Under the pieces are notes generated by a model that was not told the origin of the DNA, searched no databases, and saw only the letters and a list, made by a program, of their open reading frames with translations. Position numbers and translations under genes: made by a program. 17,017 nt of DNA, from assembly GCA_027068245.1 (NCBI GenBank), contig JAMOUF010000024.1:1-17017 (forward strand). Reading direction: 5' to 3'. Within the stretch, counting starts at the first letter, position 1. Each line of letters begins with the position of its first letter. Source of the DNA: Campylobacterales bacterium. GTDB taxonomy: Bacteria > Campylobacterota > Campylobacteria > Campylobacterales > Nitratiruptoraceae. This document shows positions 7,284-14,126 of the stretch, one piece after another.

Positions 7284-9297
7284 TTTTCTCTATCTCGTCC
7301 CTAAGCCTTGCGGCCTCTTCGAACTCCAGGTTCTTTGCCGCCTCGTTCATCTTTTTTCTAAGCTCTTTGATGATTTTTTCCCTCTCTTTTGGCGGCAAGG
7401 TGTCGAGCTTTTTCTTTTTTTGATAGAGCATATCCAAATCCTCGCTTTTGAGGTTTTCATCCAGTTTTCTCGAGACGCTTTTGGGAGTGATTGAGTGTTT
7501 TTTGTTGAAATCCTCCTGGATTTTTCTTCTTTCTATCGTGGTTTTGATGGCTCTGTGCATGGAGCCGGTGATTTTATCGCCCAGCTTTTCCAGCTCTTTT
7601 ACGCTTTTTAGCTCCACCCTTTTGTCTATTTTGTCCCCAAACATCAAAACCCTTCCCTCAAGATGTCTCGCCGCTCTTCCCATAGTCTGTATCAGTGAGG
7701 TCTCGCTTCTTAAAAAACCCTCCTTGTCCGCATCCAGGATGGCTACGAGGCTGACTTCGGGCAGGTCGAGCCCCTCTCTTAAAAGGTTGATGCCAACCAG
7801 CACGTCATACTCTTTTCGTCTTAGCCCACGGATAAGCTGGTTTCTCTCTATCGCATCGATATCCGAGTGCATATAACGCACCTTGATTCCCAAATCAGCG
7901 TAATATTTCGTCAGCTCCTCGGCCATCTTCTTCGTCAGCGTCGTAACCAAAACCCTGTTGTCTTTTTCTATCTCCTTTTTTATCTCGTCATACAGCGTCT
8001 CTACCTGGTTTTGGGCCGGGGCCAGCTCGATTCTTGGCTCGAGCAGTCCGGTGGGTCTGATAAGCTGCTGGGCGACTACGCTTGAGAGCTCCAGCTCTTT
8101 TTCACCCGGAGTTGCCGATACAAAGAGATAGTGGGGCGCTTTTTCTATGAACTCCTCAAACTTCAGGGGCCTGTTGTCAAGGGCGCTTGGGAGTCTGAAC
8201 CCATACTCCACCAGCACCTCTTTGCGGCTCCTGTCACCCGCATACATACCACGAAACTGCGGCAGGCTCACATGGGATTCGTCCACTATGATGAGGTAGT
8301 CCCCTTTCATGGCGAAATAGTCTATAAGGGAGTAGGGAGTCTCACCGGGCTTTTTGCCCGTAAGGTGCCTGGAGTAGTTCTCTATACCCTTGCAGGTTCC
8401 TGTGGTCTCCAGCATCTCCAAATCGAATTCCGTCCGTTGTTTTAGCCGCTGATACTCCACAAGCTTGTTGTTCTGTTTGAAATACTCCAACCTCTCGCCG
8501 AGCTCTTTTTCTATGCTCTTTATGGCGCTTCCAAGCCTTTCCTGGCCCACTATGAACTGGTTTGCAGCATAGATGGTAATGGAGTCCAGCTCTTTGGTCT
8601 TTTTGTTGGTCAATACCTCGAATCTGTAAATCCTCTCTATCTCATCGCCGAAAAACTCTACCCTAACGGCCTCCTCTTCAAAGTATGCCGGATAGATGTC
8701 GATGACGTCTCCGCTGACTCTGAAGTTTCCCCTGTCAAAAAATTTATCCTCTCTTTTGTAACCCATCTCGAGCAGTCTTAGCATCAGCTCCCGTTGGCCT
8801 ATCTCGTTGCCTACTTCAAATTTGTATACCATCTTTTTGTACTCTTTAGGGTTGCCAAGACCGTAGTTGGCGCTTACCGAGGCCACCACGATAACGTCGT
8901 CGTATTCAAGCAGACTGGCGGTGGCGCTGAGCCTTAGGCGCTCAAGCTCGTCGTTTATCGAGCTGTCCTTTTCTATGAACATATCCTGTCTTGGCAGATA
9001 GGCTTCAGGCTGATAGTAATCATAGTAACTGATAAAATACTCTACATGATTTTTCGGAAAAAAACCTTTGAACTCACTGTAAAGCTGGGCGGCCAGGGTT
9101 TTGTTGTGCGTCATTATAAGTGTTGGAAGCTGCAGCTCTTCTATGATTTTCGCCATGGAAAATGTTTTTCCGCTTCCGGTTACGCCCAGAAGAGTCTGGT
9201 ATCTGTTGCCGCTTTTTATGGATAATGAGATGTTTTTTATGGCTTGTGGCTGGTCGCCGGCCGGTTTTAGAGATGTATGAATTTTGAATTTAGCCAA
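7270..9297 (-). CDS. uvrB: UvrABC system protein B, TTG start
   Basis: UvrB is the damage-verifying helicase-like subunit of nucleotide excision repair, loaded by UvrA and then recruiting UvrC. With a TTG start the protein is 675 residues, the normal size. Visible features: Walker A GVTGSGKT (38-45), the beta-hairpin region [12 protein letters not shown] (91-102), the DEAD-like box DESH (339-342), motif V/VI around [11 protein letters not shown] (505-515) and QTMGRAAR (537-544), and a C-terminal UVR motif for UvrC contact (about 643-672, [11 protein letters not shown]). The frame stays open a further 92 codons upstream, but that stretch is hydrophobic noise antisense to the divergent coiled-coil gene. 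The TTG has AAAGG seven nt upstream and begins [20 protein letters not shown], the family N-terminus. Confidence 0.95.
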   Translation of the reverse strand: MAKFKIHTSLKPAGDQPQAIKNISLSIKSGNRYQTLLGVTGSGKTFSMAKIIEELQLPTLIMTHNKTLAAQLYSEFKGFFPKNHVEYFISYYDYYQPEAYLPRQDMFIEKDSSINDELERLRLSATASLLEYDDVIVVASVSANYGLGNPKEYKKMVYKFEVGNEIGQRELMLRLLEMGYKREDKFFDRGNFRVSGDVIDIYPAYFEEEAVRVEFFGDEIERIYRFEVLTNKKTKELDSITIYAANQFIVGQERLGSAIKSIEKELGERLEYFKQNNKLVEYQRLKQRTEFDLEMLETTGTCKGIENYSRHLTGKKPGETPYSLIDYFAMKGDYLIIVDESHVSLPQFRGMYAGDRSRKEVLVEYGFRLPSALDNRPLKFEEFIEKAPHYLFVSATPGEKELELSSVVAQQLIRPTGLLEPRIELAPAQNQVETLYDEIKKEIEKDNRVLVTTLTKKMAEELTKYYADLGIKVRYMHSDIDAIERNQLIRGLRRKEYDVLVGINLLREGLDLPEVSLVAILDADKEGFLRSETSLIQTMGRAARHLEGRVLMFGDKIDKRVELKSVKELEKLGDKITGSMHRAIKTTIERRKIQEDFNKKHSITPKSVSRKLDENLKSEDLDMLYQKKKKLDTLPPKEREKIIKELRKKMNEAAKNLEFEEAARLRDEIEKIKVL

Positions 9298-9357
9298 TTT
9301 ATAGCCTTTTTTTGATACAATTTTAGCAAAATTTAAACAAAACTTAAAAGAGGTGTG
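9298..9357. promoter_or_regulatory. Divergent promoter region between uvrB and the coiled-coil gene
   Basis: A 60-bp AT-rich spacer. Plus strand: TACAAT at 9316-9321, followed 37 nt later by the coiled-coil ATG. Minus strand: a TAAAAT (9320-9325 complement) before the uvrB TTG, with the uvrB ribosome binding site AAAGG at 9305-9309. No convincing -35 box or LexA-like operator was seen on either strand. Confidence 0.35.
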
Positions 9358-9564
9358 ATGGAGAGCGTTACTATAGTTGAAAAGCTGTCTCAAAAGATTG
9401 AGGAGCTTATGAAAAGGTACGAAGAGATGAAAGAGGAAAACGGAAGGCTGAAAGAGGAGCTGGCAGCCAAAGAGGCTCAGTTGCAAAAAACCAAAGAGGA
9501 GCTTGAACTTAGGGATTTGGAGATGGACGAGATAATCAAAAAGATAGAGAACCTCATAGGATAG
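9358..9564 (+). CDS. Small coiled-coil protein, unknown function (68 aa)
   Basis: A 68-residue, highly charged protein ([17 protein letters not shown] start) that is predicted to be one continuous coiled coil: Leu/Ile/Met recur at heptad spacing from about residue 6 to 66 with Glu/Lys between them. It has no Cys, signal peptide or catalytic motif. In overall form it recalls ZapB-type cell-division or structural coiled coils, but the likeness is only compositional. A GTG at 9355 is also in frame; AAAAGAGG fits the ATG at 9358 better (about 4 nt versus 1 nt). It is directly followed by another small gene with no gap. From memory, C. jejuni also has two small genes between uvrB and priA, so this is probably a conserved Campylobacterota gene. 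Confidence 0.72.
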   Translation: MESVTIVEKLSQKIEELMKRYEEMKEENGRLKEELAAKEAQLQKTKEELELRDLEMDEIIKKIENLIG

Positions 9565-9777
9565 GTGTTGCAAAAGATAACCATCAAGATAGAGGGCAAA
9601 GAGTATGGGCTTGAACTGCAGGATGATTTTGCCTCATATATGAAAAAGGAGTTGGAAAAAAACCTCAATCCATACTCCAACAATACCATTAAAGAGGTGC
9701 TGAACGCCTATTTGAAAAAGTGTTACGAGTGCTACCTGAGTGAAAAAAAACTTCAAAACCTCTTAAAAAAAATCTGA
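9565..9777 (+). CDS. Small conserved-looking protein with a CxxC pair, unknown function (70 aa)
   Basis: Starts at GTG 9565, the very next base after the previous stop (TAG-GTG), or at the adjacent TTG 9568; AGGATAGG just upstream serves either. The 70-residue product begins with a short beta-like segment ([14 protein letters not shown], 5-18), then helical, lysine-rich sequence. C53 and C56 (KKCYECYL) form a CxxC within a predicted helix. The N-terminus is faintly reminiscent of ZapA (a short strand pair then helices), which would pair logically with a coiled-coil neighbour, but I cannot support that assignment. Codon overlap with the upstream gene implies coupled translation. The stop codon lies within the first copy of an 11-bp tandem repeat. 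Confidence 0.68.
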   Translation: MLQKITIKIEGKEYGLELQDDFASYMKKELEKNLNPYSNNTIKEVLNAYLKKCYECYLSEKKLQNLLKKI

Positions 9778-9794
9778 TTTAACTCTGATTTAAC
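9773..9794. repeat. Perfect tandem repeat, 2 x 11 bp, upstream of the pilin promoter
   Basis: TCTGATTTAAC occurs twice back-to-back (9773-9783 and 9784-9794). The 11-bp period is about one DNA helical turn, so both copies present the same face. The array ends 24 bp before the predicted -10 at 9819, the position where activators often bind. The first copy contains the stop codon of the preceding gene. Confidence 0.85.
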
Positions 9795-9818
9795 TAAACT
9801 TTAAGTTCTATTATCCGA

Positions 9819-9824
9819 TAATAT
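9819..9824 (+). promoter_or_regulatory. Predicted -10 element for the pilin cluster
   Basis: TAATAT in CCGATAATATG, 44 nt before the first pilin ATG, in a 91-bp intergenic region. The -35 position has only an AAACTT-like sequence. The tandem 11-bp repeat lies immediately upstream of that position. The alternative is read-through from the two small genes. Confidence 0.4.
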
Positions 9825-9829
9825 GAACT

Positions 9830-9856
9830 GCAGGAAGCCCTGCGAGAAATTTTTTT
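9830..9856 (+). terminator. Weak hairpin plus T-run before the first pilin gene
   Basis: GCAGG-AAGC-CCTGC forms a 5-bp stem with a 4-nt loop (9830-9843), followed after six bases by seven T. It could be a weak or partial terminator for the small-gene pair, or a leader hairpin controlling access to the pilin mRNA. The gap between stem and T-run is longer than in a good intrinsic terminator. Confidence 0.3.
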
Positions 9857-9868
9857 AAAGGAGACGTC

Positions 9869-10336
9869 ATGAGACGAGGTGGTTTTACTATGATCGAGTT
9901 GATCTTCGTGATTGTTATTTTAGGTATTTTGGCTGCTGTTGCGCTTCCAAAGTTCATCGGTGTTAGCGAGCAGGCAAAAGAGGGTAAGATTAAAGCGTTC
10001 GTCGGAACTATGAACAGAACCGTTGGCCCAACTCTTTGGAGTAAGAGTATAACGGAAGGTAAAAATGGTGATATAAAATATCTAGCATTAAAAGAATCGA
10101 ATATCACTGATTATGTTGATTTACCCGATGAAATAAGTTCAGTTGATTTGAGTAACTGTGATGATCCAGATCAGAACAAAACTGTAATGCTTCTTGATGA
10201 AAATGCTATGGGTGGCAAGTATTATATTACTTGTAAAGATGGAAGTATAGCCAAAGCTCCTGAGTTTCATCTGTGGAAAGGTAGCCTATCAAGTTTGGGA
10301 AGTACTCCTGGAGGAACTGATAAGGCTTTAAACTAA
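9869..10336 (+). CDS. Type IV pilin-like protein 1 (class III signal peptide)
   Basis: A 155-residue prepilin. The leader MRRGG is followed by FTMIELIFVIVILGILAAVALP, so prepilin peptidase should cut after G5 and N-methylate F6; the mature E5 (E10 here) needed for assembly is present. The hydrophobic N-terminal helix spans 6-28. The globular part holds two cysteines, C97 (LSNCDD) and C122 (YITCKDG), placed as in the C-terminal disulfide loop of type IV pilins. AAAGGAGA lies 5 nt before the ATG, the strongest ribosome site in the cluster, as expected for an abundant subunit. It is clearly paralogous to the next gene (KAF, RTVG, LWSKSI, SNC and CxDG blocks). Whether it builds a pilus, a secretion pseudopilus or a DNA-uptake fibre is not visible. 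Confidence 0.88.
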   Translation: MRRGGFTMIELIFVIVILGILAAVALPKFIGVSEQAKEGKIKAFVGTMNRTVGPTLWSKSITEGKNGDIKYLALKESNITDYVDLPDEISSVDLSNCDDPDQNKTVMLLDENAMGGKYYITCKDGSIAKAPEFHLWKGSLSSLGSTPGGTDKALN

Positions 10337-10345
10337 TCGCATATT

Positions 10346-10792
10346 GTGAAGACAGCATTTACGTTAGCTGAAATAGTCTTCATAATAATTGTTCTCGGGA
10401 TATTAGCCGCTGTGGCTGTCCCGAGGTATTTTTATGTTGAAAAACAGGCTCAGGAAAATATCGTTAAAGCTTTTACCGCAACACTTTACCGAACCGTCGG
10501 TCACTCTCTTTGGTCCAAATCTATCTCAAGTGGAAAATTGGGTTCTATAAAAAGTGATGATGATGGTGATGGTGGAAAGTTTTTCGGTAAAAGTTTGGAA
10601 GAATACATAACTATTCCAAAATATTTCGATAAAGAGAGTGTCGATTTTAGCAACTGTGCCTCTCCTGGCACACTGGCTCAGCCGTTTATAGAAAAAAGTG
10701 AAATAGGTGAGTACAACATCTTTTGCCGTGACGGAAACAGCTCGACCGCCCCTTATTTTACGGTAAGTAAAGAGAATAGATACCAGTTTTAA
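10346..10792 (+). CDS. Type IV pilin-like protein 2, GTG start, paralogue of pilin 1
   Basis: A 148-residue prepilin starting at GTG (10346-10348); no better upstream start exists and the ribosome site is poor (AAGG about 20 nt away), so expression is probably low or coupled. The leader is KTA followed by FTLAEIVFIIIVLGILAAVAVP, with Ala instead of Gly at the cleavage site and mature E5 kept (E9 here). It shares with pilin 1 the blocks KAF (41-43), RTVGHSLWSKSI (49-60), FSNC (101-104, C104) and IFCRDG (125-130, C127). It carries an extra acidic loop, DDDGDG at 71-76, that fits the DxDxDG pattern of calcium-binding loops. It is likely a minor pilin that arose by tandem duplication and then diverged. 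Confidence 0.85.
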   Translation: MKTAFTLAEIVFIIIVLGILAAVAVPRYFYVEKQAQENIVKAFTATLYRTVGHSLWSKSISSGKLGSIKSDDDGDGGKFFGKSLEEYITIPKYFDKESVDFSNCASPGTLAQPFIEKSEIGEYNIFCRDGNSSTAPYFTVSKENRYQF

Positions 10793-10801
10793 GAGACAAT
10801 A

Positions 10802-11221
10802 ATGAAAAAATCGTTTACCATAATCGAACTTATCTTTGTCATCGTTGTTTTAGGAATTATTGCAGCTGTTGCGCTTCCAAAATTTAGTGAAAACTTGAAA
10901 CAGGCAAATATCTCCAAAGCACAGTCGAAAGTAACCGCCATAAGAAGTGCGATACAGGTTTATAAAAACAAACATATACTTCTTGGTGACGAGACCCCTT
11001 ACCCGGACTCACTGACAGATACCAAACCCTTTGACGTTATACTCTCTCCTGGGGTTGAAGAGGGGAGTGATGCCGGTGAATGGGAGGATTTGGGCAATGA
11101 AAAGTATAAATTTCATATCTCGGATGATGAATACGCCGTATTTGAATACAACAATACTGAAGGAACTTTCGAGTGCAGTAAGAGCAGTTCAAATCCCTCA
11201 AAGGTATGTAACAGCTTTTGA
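10802..11221 (+). CDS. Type IV pilin-like / pseudopilin protein 3
   Basis: A 139-residue prepilin with leader MKKS then FTIIELIFVIVVLGIIAAVALP: Ser at the -1 position and mature E5 present (E9 here). After the N-terminal helix comes SKAQSKVTAIRSAIQVYKNK (38-57), typical of the GspG/PulG-like pseudopilin helix, then a C-terminal cysteine pair (C125, C136). It lacks the LWSKSI block of pilins 1 and 2, so it is a different subtype. AAGAGA precedes the ATG. Its TGA overlaps the priA ATG by one base, so it is translationally coupled to priA. I recall that C. jejuni has a pilin-like gene, Cj0683, at this position before priA, so this is probably the ancestral member and pilins 1 and 2 the additions. 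Confidence 0.87.
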   Translation: MKKSFTIIELIFVIVVLGIIAAVALPKFSENLKQANISKAQSKVTAIRSAIQVYKNKHILLGDETPYPDSLTDTKPFDVILSPGVEEGSDAGEWEDLGNEKYKFHISDDEYAVFEYNNTEGTFECSKSSSNPSKVCNSF

Positions 11222-13035
11222 TGTATTATGAAGTGGCTATATTAAACAGACCTTTGAACCTTACCTACTCTTCGGATAAGCCGGTAAGCCCTGGTAGTGT
11301 CGTTGAAGTGGCAATCAGGGGCAAAAAGAGCAGGGCCGTTGTGATAAAGGAGGTTGAAAAGCCCTCTTTCAAAACGATGCGGCTGCAGCCAACTTCTTAT
11401 TACTACTCATCTTCACAGCTTGAAATCGCCAGATTCATATCCACATATTACTTTTGCTCAATAGGTGAAGCTTTGGGCCTTTTTGTCCCCCATAAAGAGG
11501 AGAAGCAGGATTTTAGTCCATCCATCCTGGACCAGCCTACGCTCTCCCAAAGCCAAAAGGAGGCGGTGGAGTTTATAAAGAAGCATAAAAGGACGCTGCT
11601 GTTTGGAGATACCGGAAGCGGTAAAACCGAGATTTATATAAGCCTTATGGCCGATACGCTGAAAGAGGGCAAAAGGGCCCTTTTACTGATGCCGGAAATC
11701 TCGCTGACGCCCCAGATGGAGCAAAGACTTAAAAAATTTTTTGGCGAAGGTGTGGTGATATGGCACAGCCGTCTTGGGAAAAAGGCCAAAGAGCAGGCTT
11801 TGGAAAAAATCTACAGTGGCAAAGCTACGATAATCGCCGGGCCCAGAAGCTCTCTTTTTCTTCCCGTAAAAAACCTGGGGCTTATAGTAGTGGACGAGGA
11901 GCATGACGACAGTTACAAAGCACAGAACAGACCCCGCATCAACGCCAAAGATATAGCGCTTTATATGGGAAAGAAGTTTGACATACCCGTTGTTTTGGGA
12001 AGTGCCACGCCGCTGGTGAAAAGCTATCACAACTATCCCGTTTTCAGACTCAAGGGGACTTTCTACAAAACAGAAAAAGATACCCTCTTCGATATAGGAA
12101 GCGGTATAAACCCTGTGGTACTGCAAGAACTTGAGAGGGTTTTAAGGGCTGACAAACAGGCTTTGATATTTGTCCCTACCAGAGCCCATTTCAAATATCT
12201 TATCTGCGACAGCTGCGGCAGCAGCGTGAAGTGTCCCTACTGTGACGTGGGTATGAGCGTTCATTTCGATAAAAGGGCGGTGGTGTGCCACTACTGCAAT
12301 TTTACCCAGTTTATCCCATCCGGATGCGAGTGTGGAGGAGAGCTTAGGGCCGATAGGGTAGGGACCTCCGAGATAGTGGAGCGGCTTTCGGATATATTTG
12401 CTGACAAAGTTATAAAAAAATTCGACAGGGATGAGATAACCACACATAAAAAGCTTATAAAGACATTGAAAGATTTTTCCCAAAAAAAAATCGACGTGTT
12501 GGTGGGAACGCAGATGTTATCCAAGGGGCACGACTATCCGGATGTGGCCCTAAGCGTCATAACGGACATCGACTATATGCTCGCTATGGCGGATTACAGG
12601 GCCAGGGAGAGGGCTATGAGCCTTTATCTTCAGGTTGCCGGCAGAAGCGGCAGAAAAGAGAGGGGAAGGGTTTTGGTACAGACGAAAAACAGGGAGTTTT
12701 TCGAAATGTATCAAGATTATGAGGATTTTATAAAAGATGAGCTGGAATTTAGAAAAATGGCACTCTATCCCCCTTTTGTGAGGCTGGCACAGCTCAATTT
12801 TGCGCATAAAGAGGAGAACAGGGCCAAAGAGGCTATGGAGGAGGTTTTGAAAAATCTGAAAAATTTCGATGTGACGGTGGTGGGATATGGCAAAAACGCC
12901 ATAGAAAAAATCGCCTCCAAATACAGATACCATATTTTGATAAAGTCCGCTTCCGCCAAAAAACTGCTCGAGGCCATATATGCCAGTAAAAACGAGCTTT
13001 GCGAGGTGGATATTGACCCGGTGAATATAGCGTGA
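11221..13035 (+). CDS. priA: Primosomal protein N' (replication restart helicase PriA)
   Basis: A 604-residue 3'-5' superfamily 2 helicase that recognises abandoned forks and D-loops and starts reloading of DnaB. It is shorter than E. coli PriA (732 aa). The N-terminal DNA-binding region (1-95) is trimmed. Walker A is GDTGSGKT at 129-136, the DEEH box is DEEHD at 225-229, and motif VI is QVAGRSGR at 471-478. Eight zinc cysteines that bind two Zn are all present: C329, C332, C338, C341, C356, C359, C369 and C371. The ATG overlaps the pilin 3 stop (TGATG); a TTG one codon earlier is also in frame. No close Shine-Dalgarno is seen, so coupling is likely. An A9 run at 12482-12490 lies within the C-terminal helicase lobe. 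The ispG promoter lies in its final codons. Confidence 0.95.
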   Translation: MYYEVAILNRPLNLTYSSDKPVSPGSVVEVAIRGKKSRAVVIKEVEKPSFKTMRLQPTSYYYSSSQLEIARFISTYYFCSIGEALGLFVPHKEEKQDFSPSILDQPTLSQSQKEAVEFIKKHKRTLLFGDTGSGKTEIYISLMADTLKEGKRALLLMPEISLTPQMEQRLKKFFGEGVVIWHSRLGKKAKEQALEKIYSGKATIIAGPRSSLFLPVKNLGLIVVDEEHDDSYKAQNRPRINAKDIALYMGKKFDIPVVLGSATPLVKSYHNYPVFRLKGTFYKTEKDTLFDIGSGINPVVLQELERVLRADKQALIFVPTRAHFKYLICDSCGSSVKCPYCDVGMSVHFDKRAVVCHYCNFTQFIPSGCECGGELRADRVGTSEIVERLSDIFADKVIKKFDRDEITTHKKLIKTLKDFSQKKIDVLVGTQMLSKGHDYPDVALSVITDIDYMLAMADYRARERAMSLYLQVAGRSGRKERGRVLVQTKNREFFEMYQDYEDFIKDELEFRKMALYPPFVRLAQLNFAHKEENRAKEAMEEVLKNLKNFDVTVVGYGKNAIEKIASKYRYHILIKSASAKKLLEAIYASKNELCEVDIDPVNIA

Positions 13036-13041
13036 TATAAT
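13013..13041 (+). promoter_or_regulatory. Near-consensus sigma-70 promoter at the end of priA, driving ispG-dnaB-comEC
   Basis: TTGACC (13013-13018), a 17-bp spacer, and a perfect TATAAT (13036-13041) preceded by TGA, which makes an extended -10 (TGnTATAAT). The -35 box codes for the end of PriA and the TG of the extended -10 is part of its stop codon. Transcription would begin about 20 nt before the ispG ATG. Confidence 0.7.
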
Positions 13042-13067
13042 CGGGGAAAATATCCAAAGAGAGGCTG

Positions 13068-14126
13068 ATGGAAAGATACCCTACAAAAAAGATATATGTG
13101 GGCGGCGTGGCCGTGGGCGGCGATGCTCCAATAAGCGTTCAGTCCATGACATACAGCAAAACTGCGGATGTGGAAGCGACGGTGGAGCAGATAAAGAGAC
13201 TCCATTTCGCCGGTGCCGATATGGTAAGAGTAGCGGTTCCCGAGATGGAGGACGCTCTGGCTTTGAAAGAGATAAAAAGAAGAATCTCTCTGCCTTTGAT
13301 AGCCGATATCCATTTCAATTACAAACTGGCTCTCATAGCCTCCCAGTCCGTAGACTGTATCCGGATAAACCCGGGAAACATAGGGGACAAGGGGCGTATA
13401 AAAGAGGTTGTAAAGGCCTGTAAAGAAAGAGGTATCCCCATTCGTATCGGCGTAAACGCGGGAAGCCTTGAGAAAAATATAGAGAGTAGATATGGTGCTA
13501 CCTCGGAAGCTATGGTGCAAAGCGCTCTTTATCACATAAAACTTCTGGAGGATTTGGATTTTACCGATATCAAGGTTAGTTTGAAAGCCAGCGACGTAAA
13601 ACGGACGGTAGATGCGTATAGGAAGCTCAGGCCTTTGGTGGAGTATCCCTTTCATCTGGGCGTGACGGAGGCCGGGACTGTTTTTCATGCCACTATAAAG
13701 TCCGCCATAGGTATAGGCTCGCTTCTTTTGGATGGTATCGGTGATACAGTAAGGGTATCGATAACGGGAGAGCTTGAAAAAGAGATAGAGGTGGGCCGTG
13801 CGATTATAAAGGATGCGGGACGCTCAAACGAGGGGGTCAACATAATCTCCTGTCCAACCTGCGGAAGAATCGAGGCCGATTTGGTAAAGGCGGTGGCCGA
13901 GGTGGAGGAGAGGACCAAACATATAAAAAGTCCGCTCAACATCTCCGTAATGGGATGCGTGGTAAATGCCATAGGAGAGGCGAAAGAGGCCGATGTGGCG
14001 ATAGCTTACGGTAAAGGCAGCGGCCTGATAATGGTAAAAGGAGAAGTGGTGGCGAAACTGTCCGAGGAGAAATTGGTGGAGAGATTCATCGAAGAAGTGG
14101 AAAAAGCAGCGAAGGAAGAGGAGTAA
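13068..14126 (+). CDS. ispG: (E)-4-hydroxy-3-methylbut-2-enyl-diphosphate synthase
   Basis: IspG (GcpE) is the penultimate enzyme of the MEP isoprenoid pathway, converting MEcPP to HMBPP with a [4Fe-4S] cluster, and so feeds quinone and undecaprenyl synthesis. The 352 residues cover the short bacterial two-domain form: a TIM barrel (about 1-245, with RVAVPE at 54-59, ADIHFN at 79-84 and RINPGNIG at 99-106) and the cluster domain. Cluster ligands are C262, C265 (SCPTCGR) and C297 ([10 protein letters not shown]), with E304 as the fourth ligand. AAAGAGAGG precedes the ATG. The stop overlaps the dnaB start by one base (TAATG). I recall gcpE lying near priA in C. jejuni as well. Confidence 0.96.
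   Translation: MERYPTKKIYVGGVAVGGDAPISVQSMTYSKTADVEATVEQIKRLHFAGADMVRVAVPEMEDALALKEIKRRISLPLIADIHFNYKLALIASQSVDCIRINPGNIGDKGRIKEVVKACKERGIPIRIGVNAGSLEKNIESRYGATSEAMVQSALYHIKLLEDLDFTDIKVSLKASDVKRTVDAYRKLRPLVEYPFHLGVTEAGTVFHATIKSAIGIGSLLLDGIGDTVRVSITGELEKEIEVGRAIIKDAGRSNEGVNIISCPTCGRIEADLVKAVAEVEERTKHIKSPLNISVMGCVVNAIGEAKEADVAIAYGKGSGLIMVKGEVVAKLSEEKLVERFIEEVEKAAKEEE

Noticed and set aside
7448..7876. Plus-strand 142-codon Ser/Leu-rich frame antisense to uvrB
   Set aside because: Its composition is what Lys/Glu/Arg-rich helicase codons give on the opposite strand; it has no start signals.
9869..11221. Pilin cluster as a horizontally acquired island
   Set aside because: The cluster is somewhat more AT-rich than its neighbours, but there is no integrase, repeat boundary or tRNA, and pilin 3 is translationally fused to priA; AT-richness is common in pilin genes.
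12765..13688. Minus-strand 307-codon frame antisense to priA and ispG
   Set aside because: It crosses two well-identified genes and the promoter between them, has an unnatural His/Tyr/Ser-rich composition, no family resemblance and no ribosome site; it is a codon-bias shadow.
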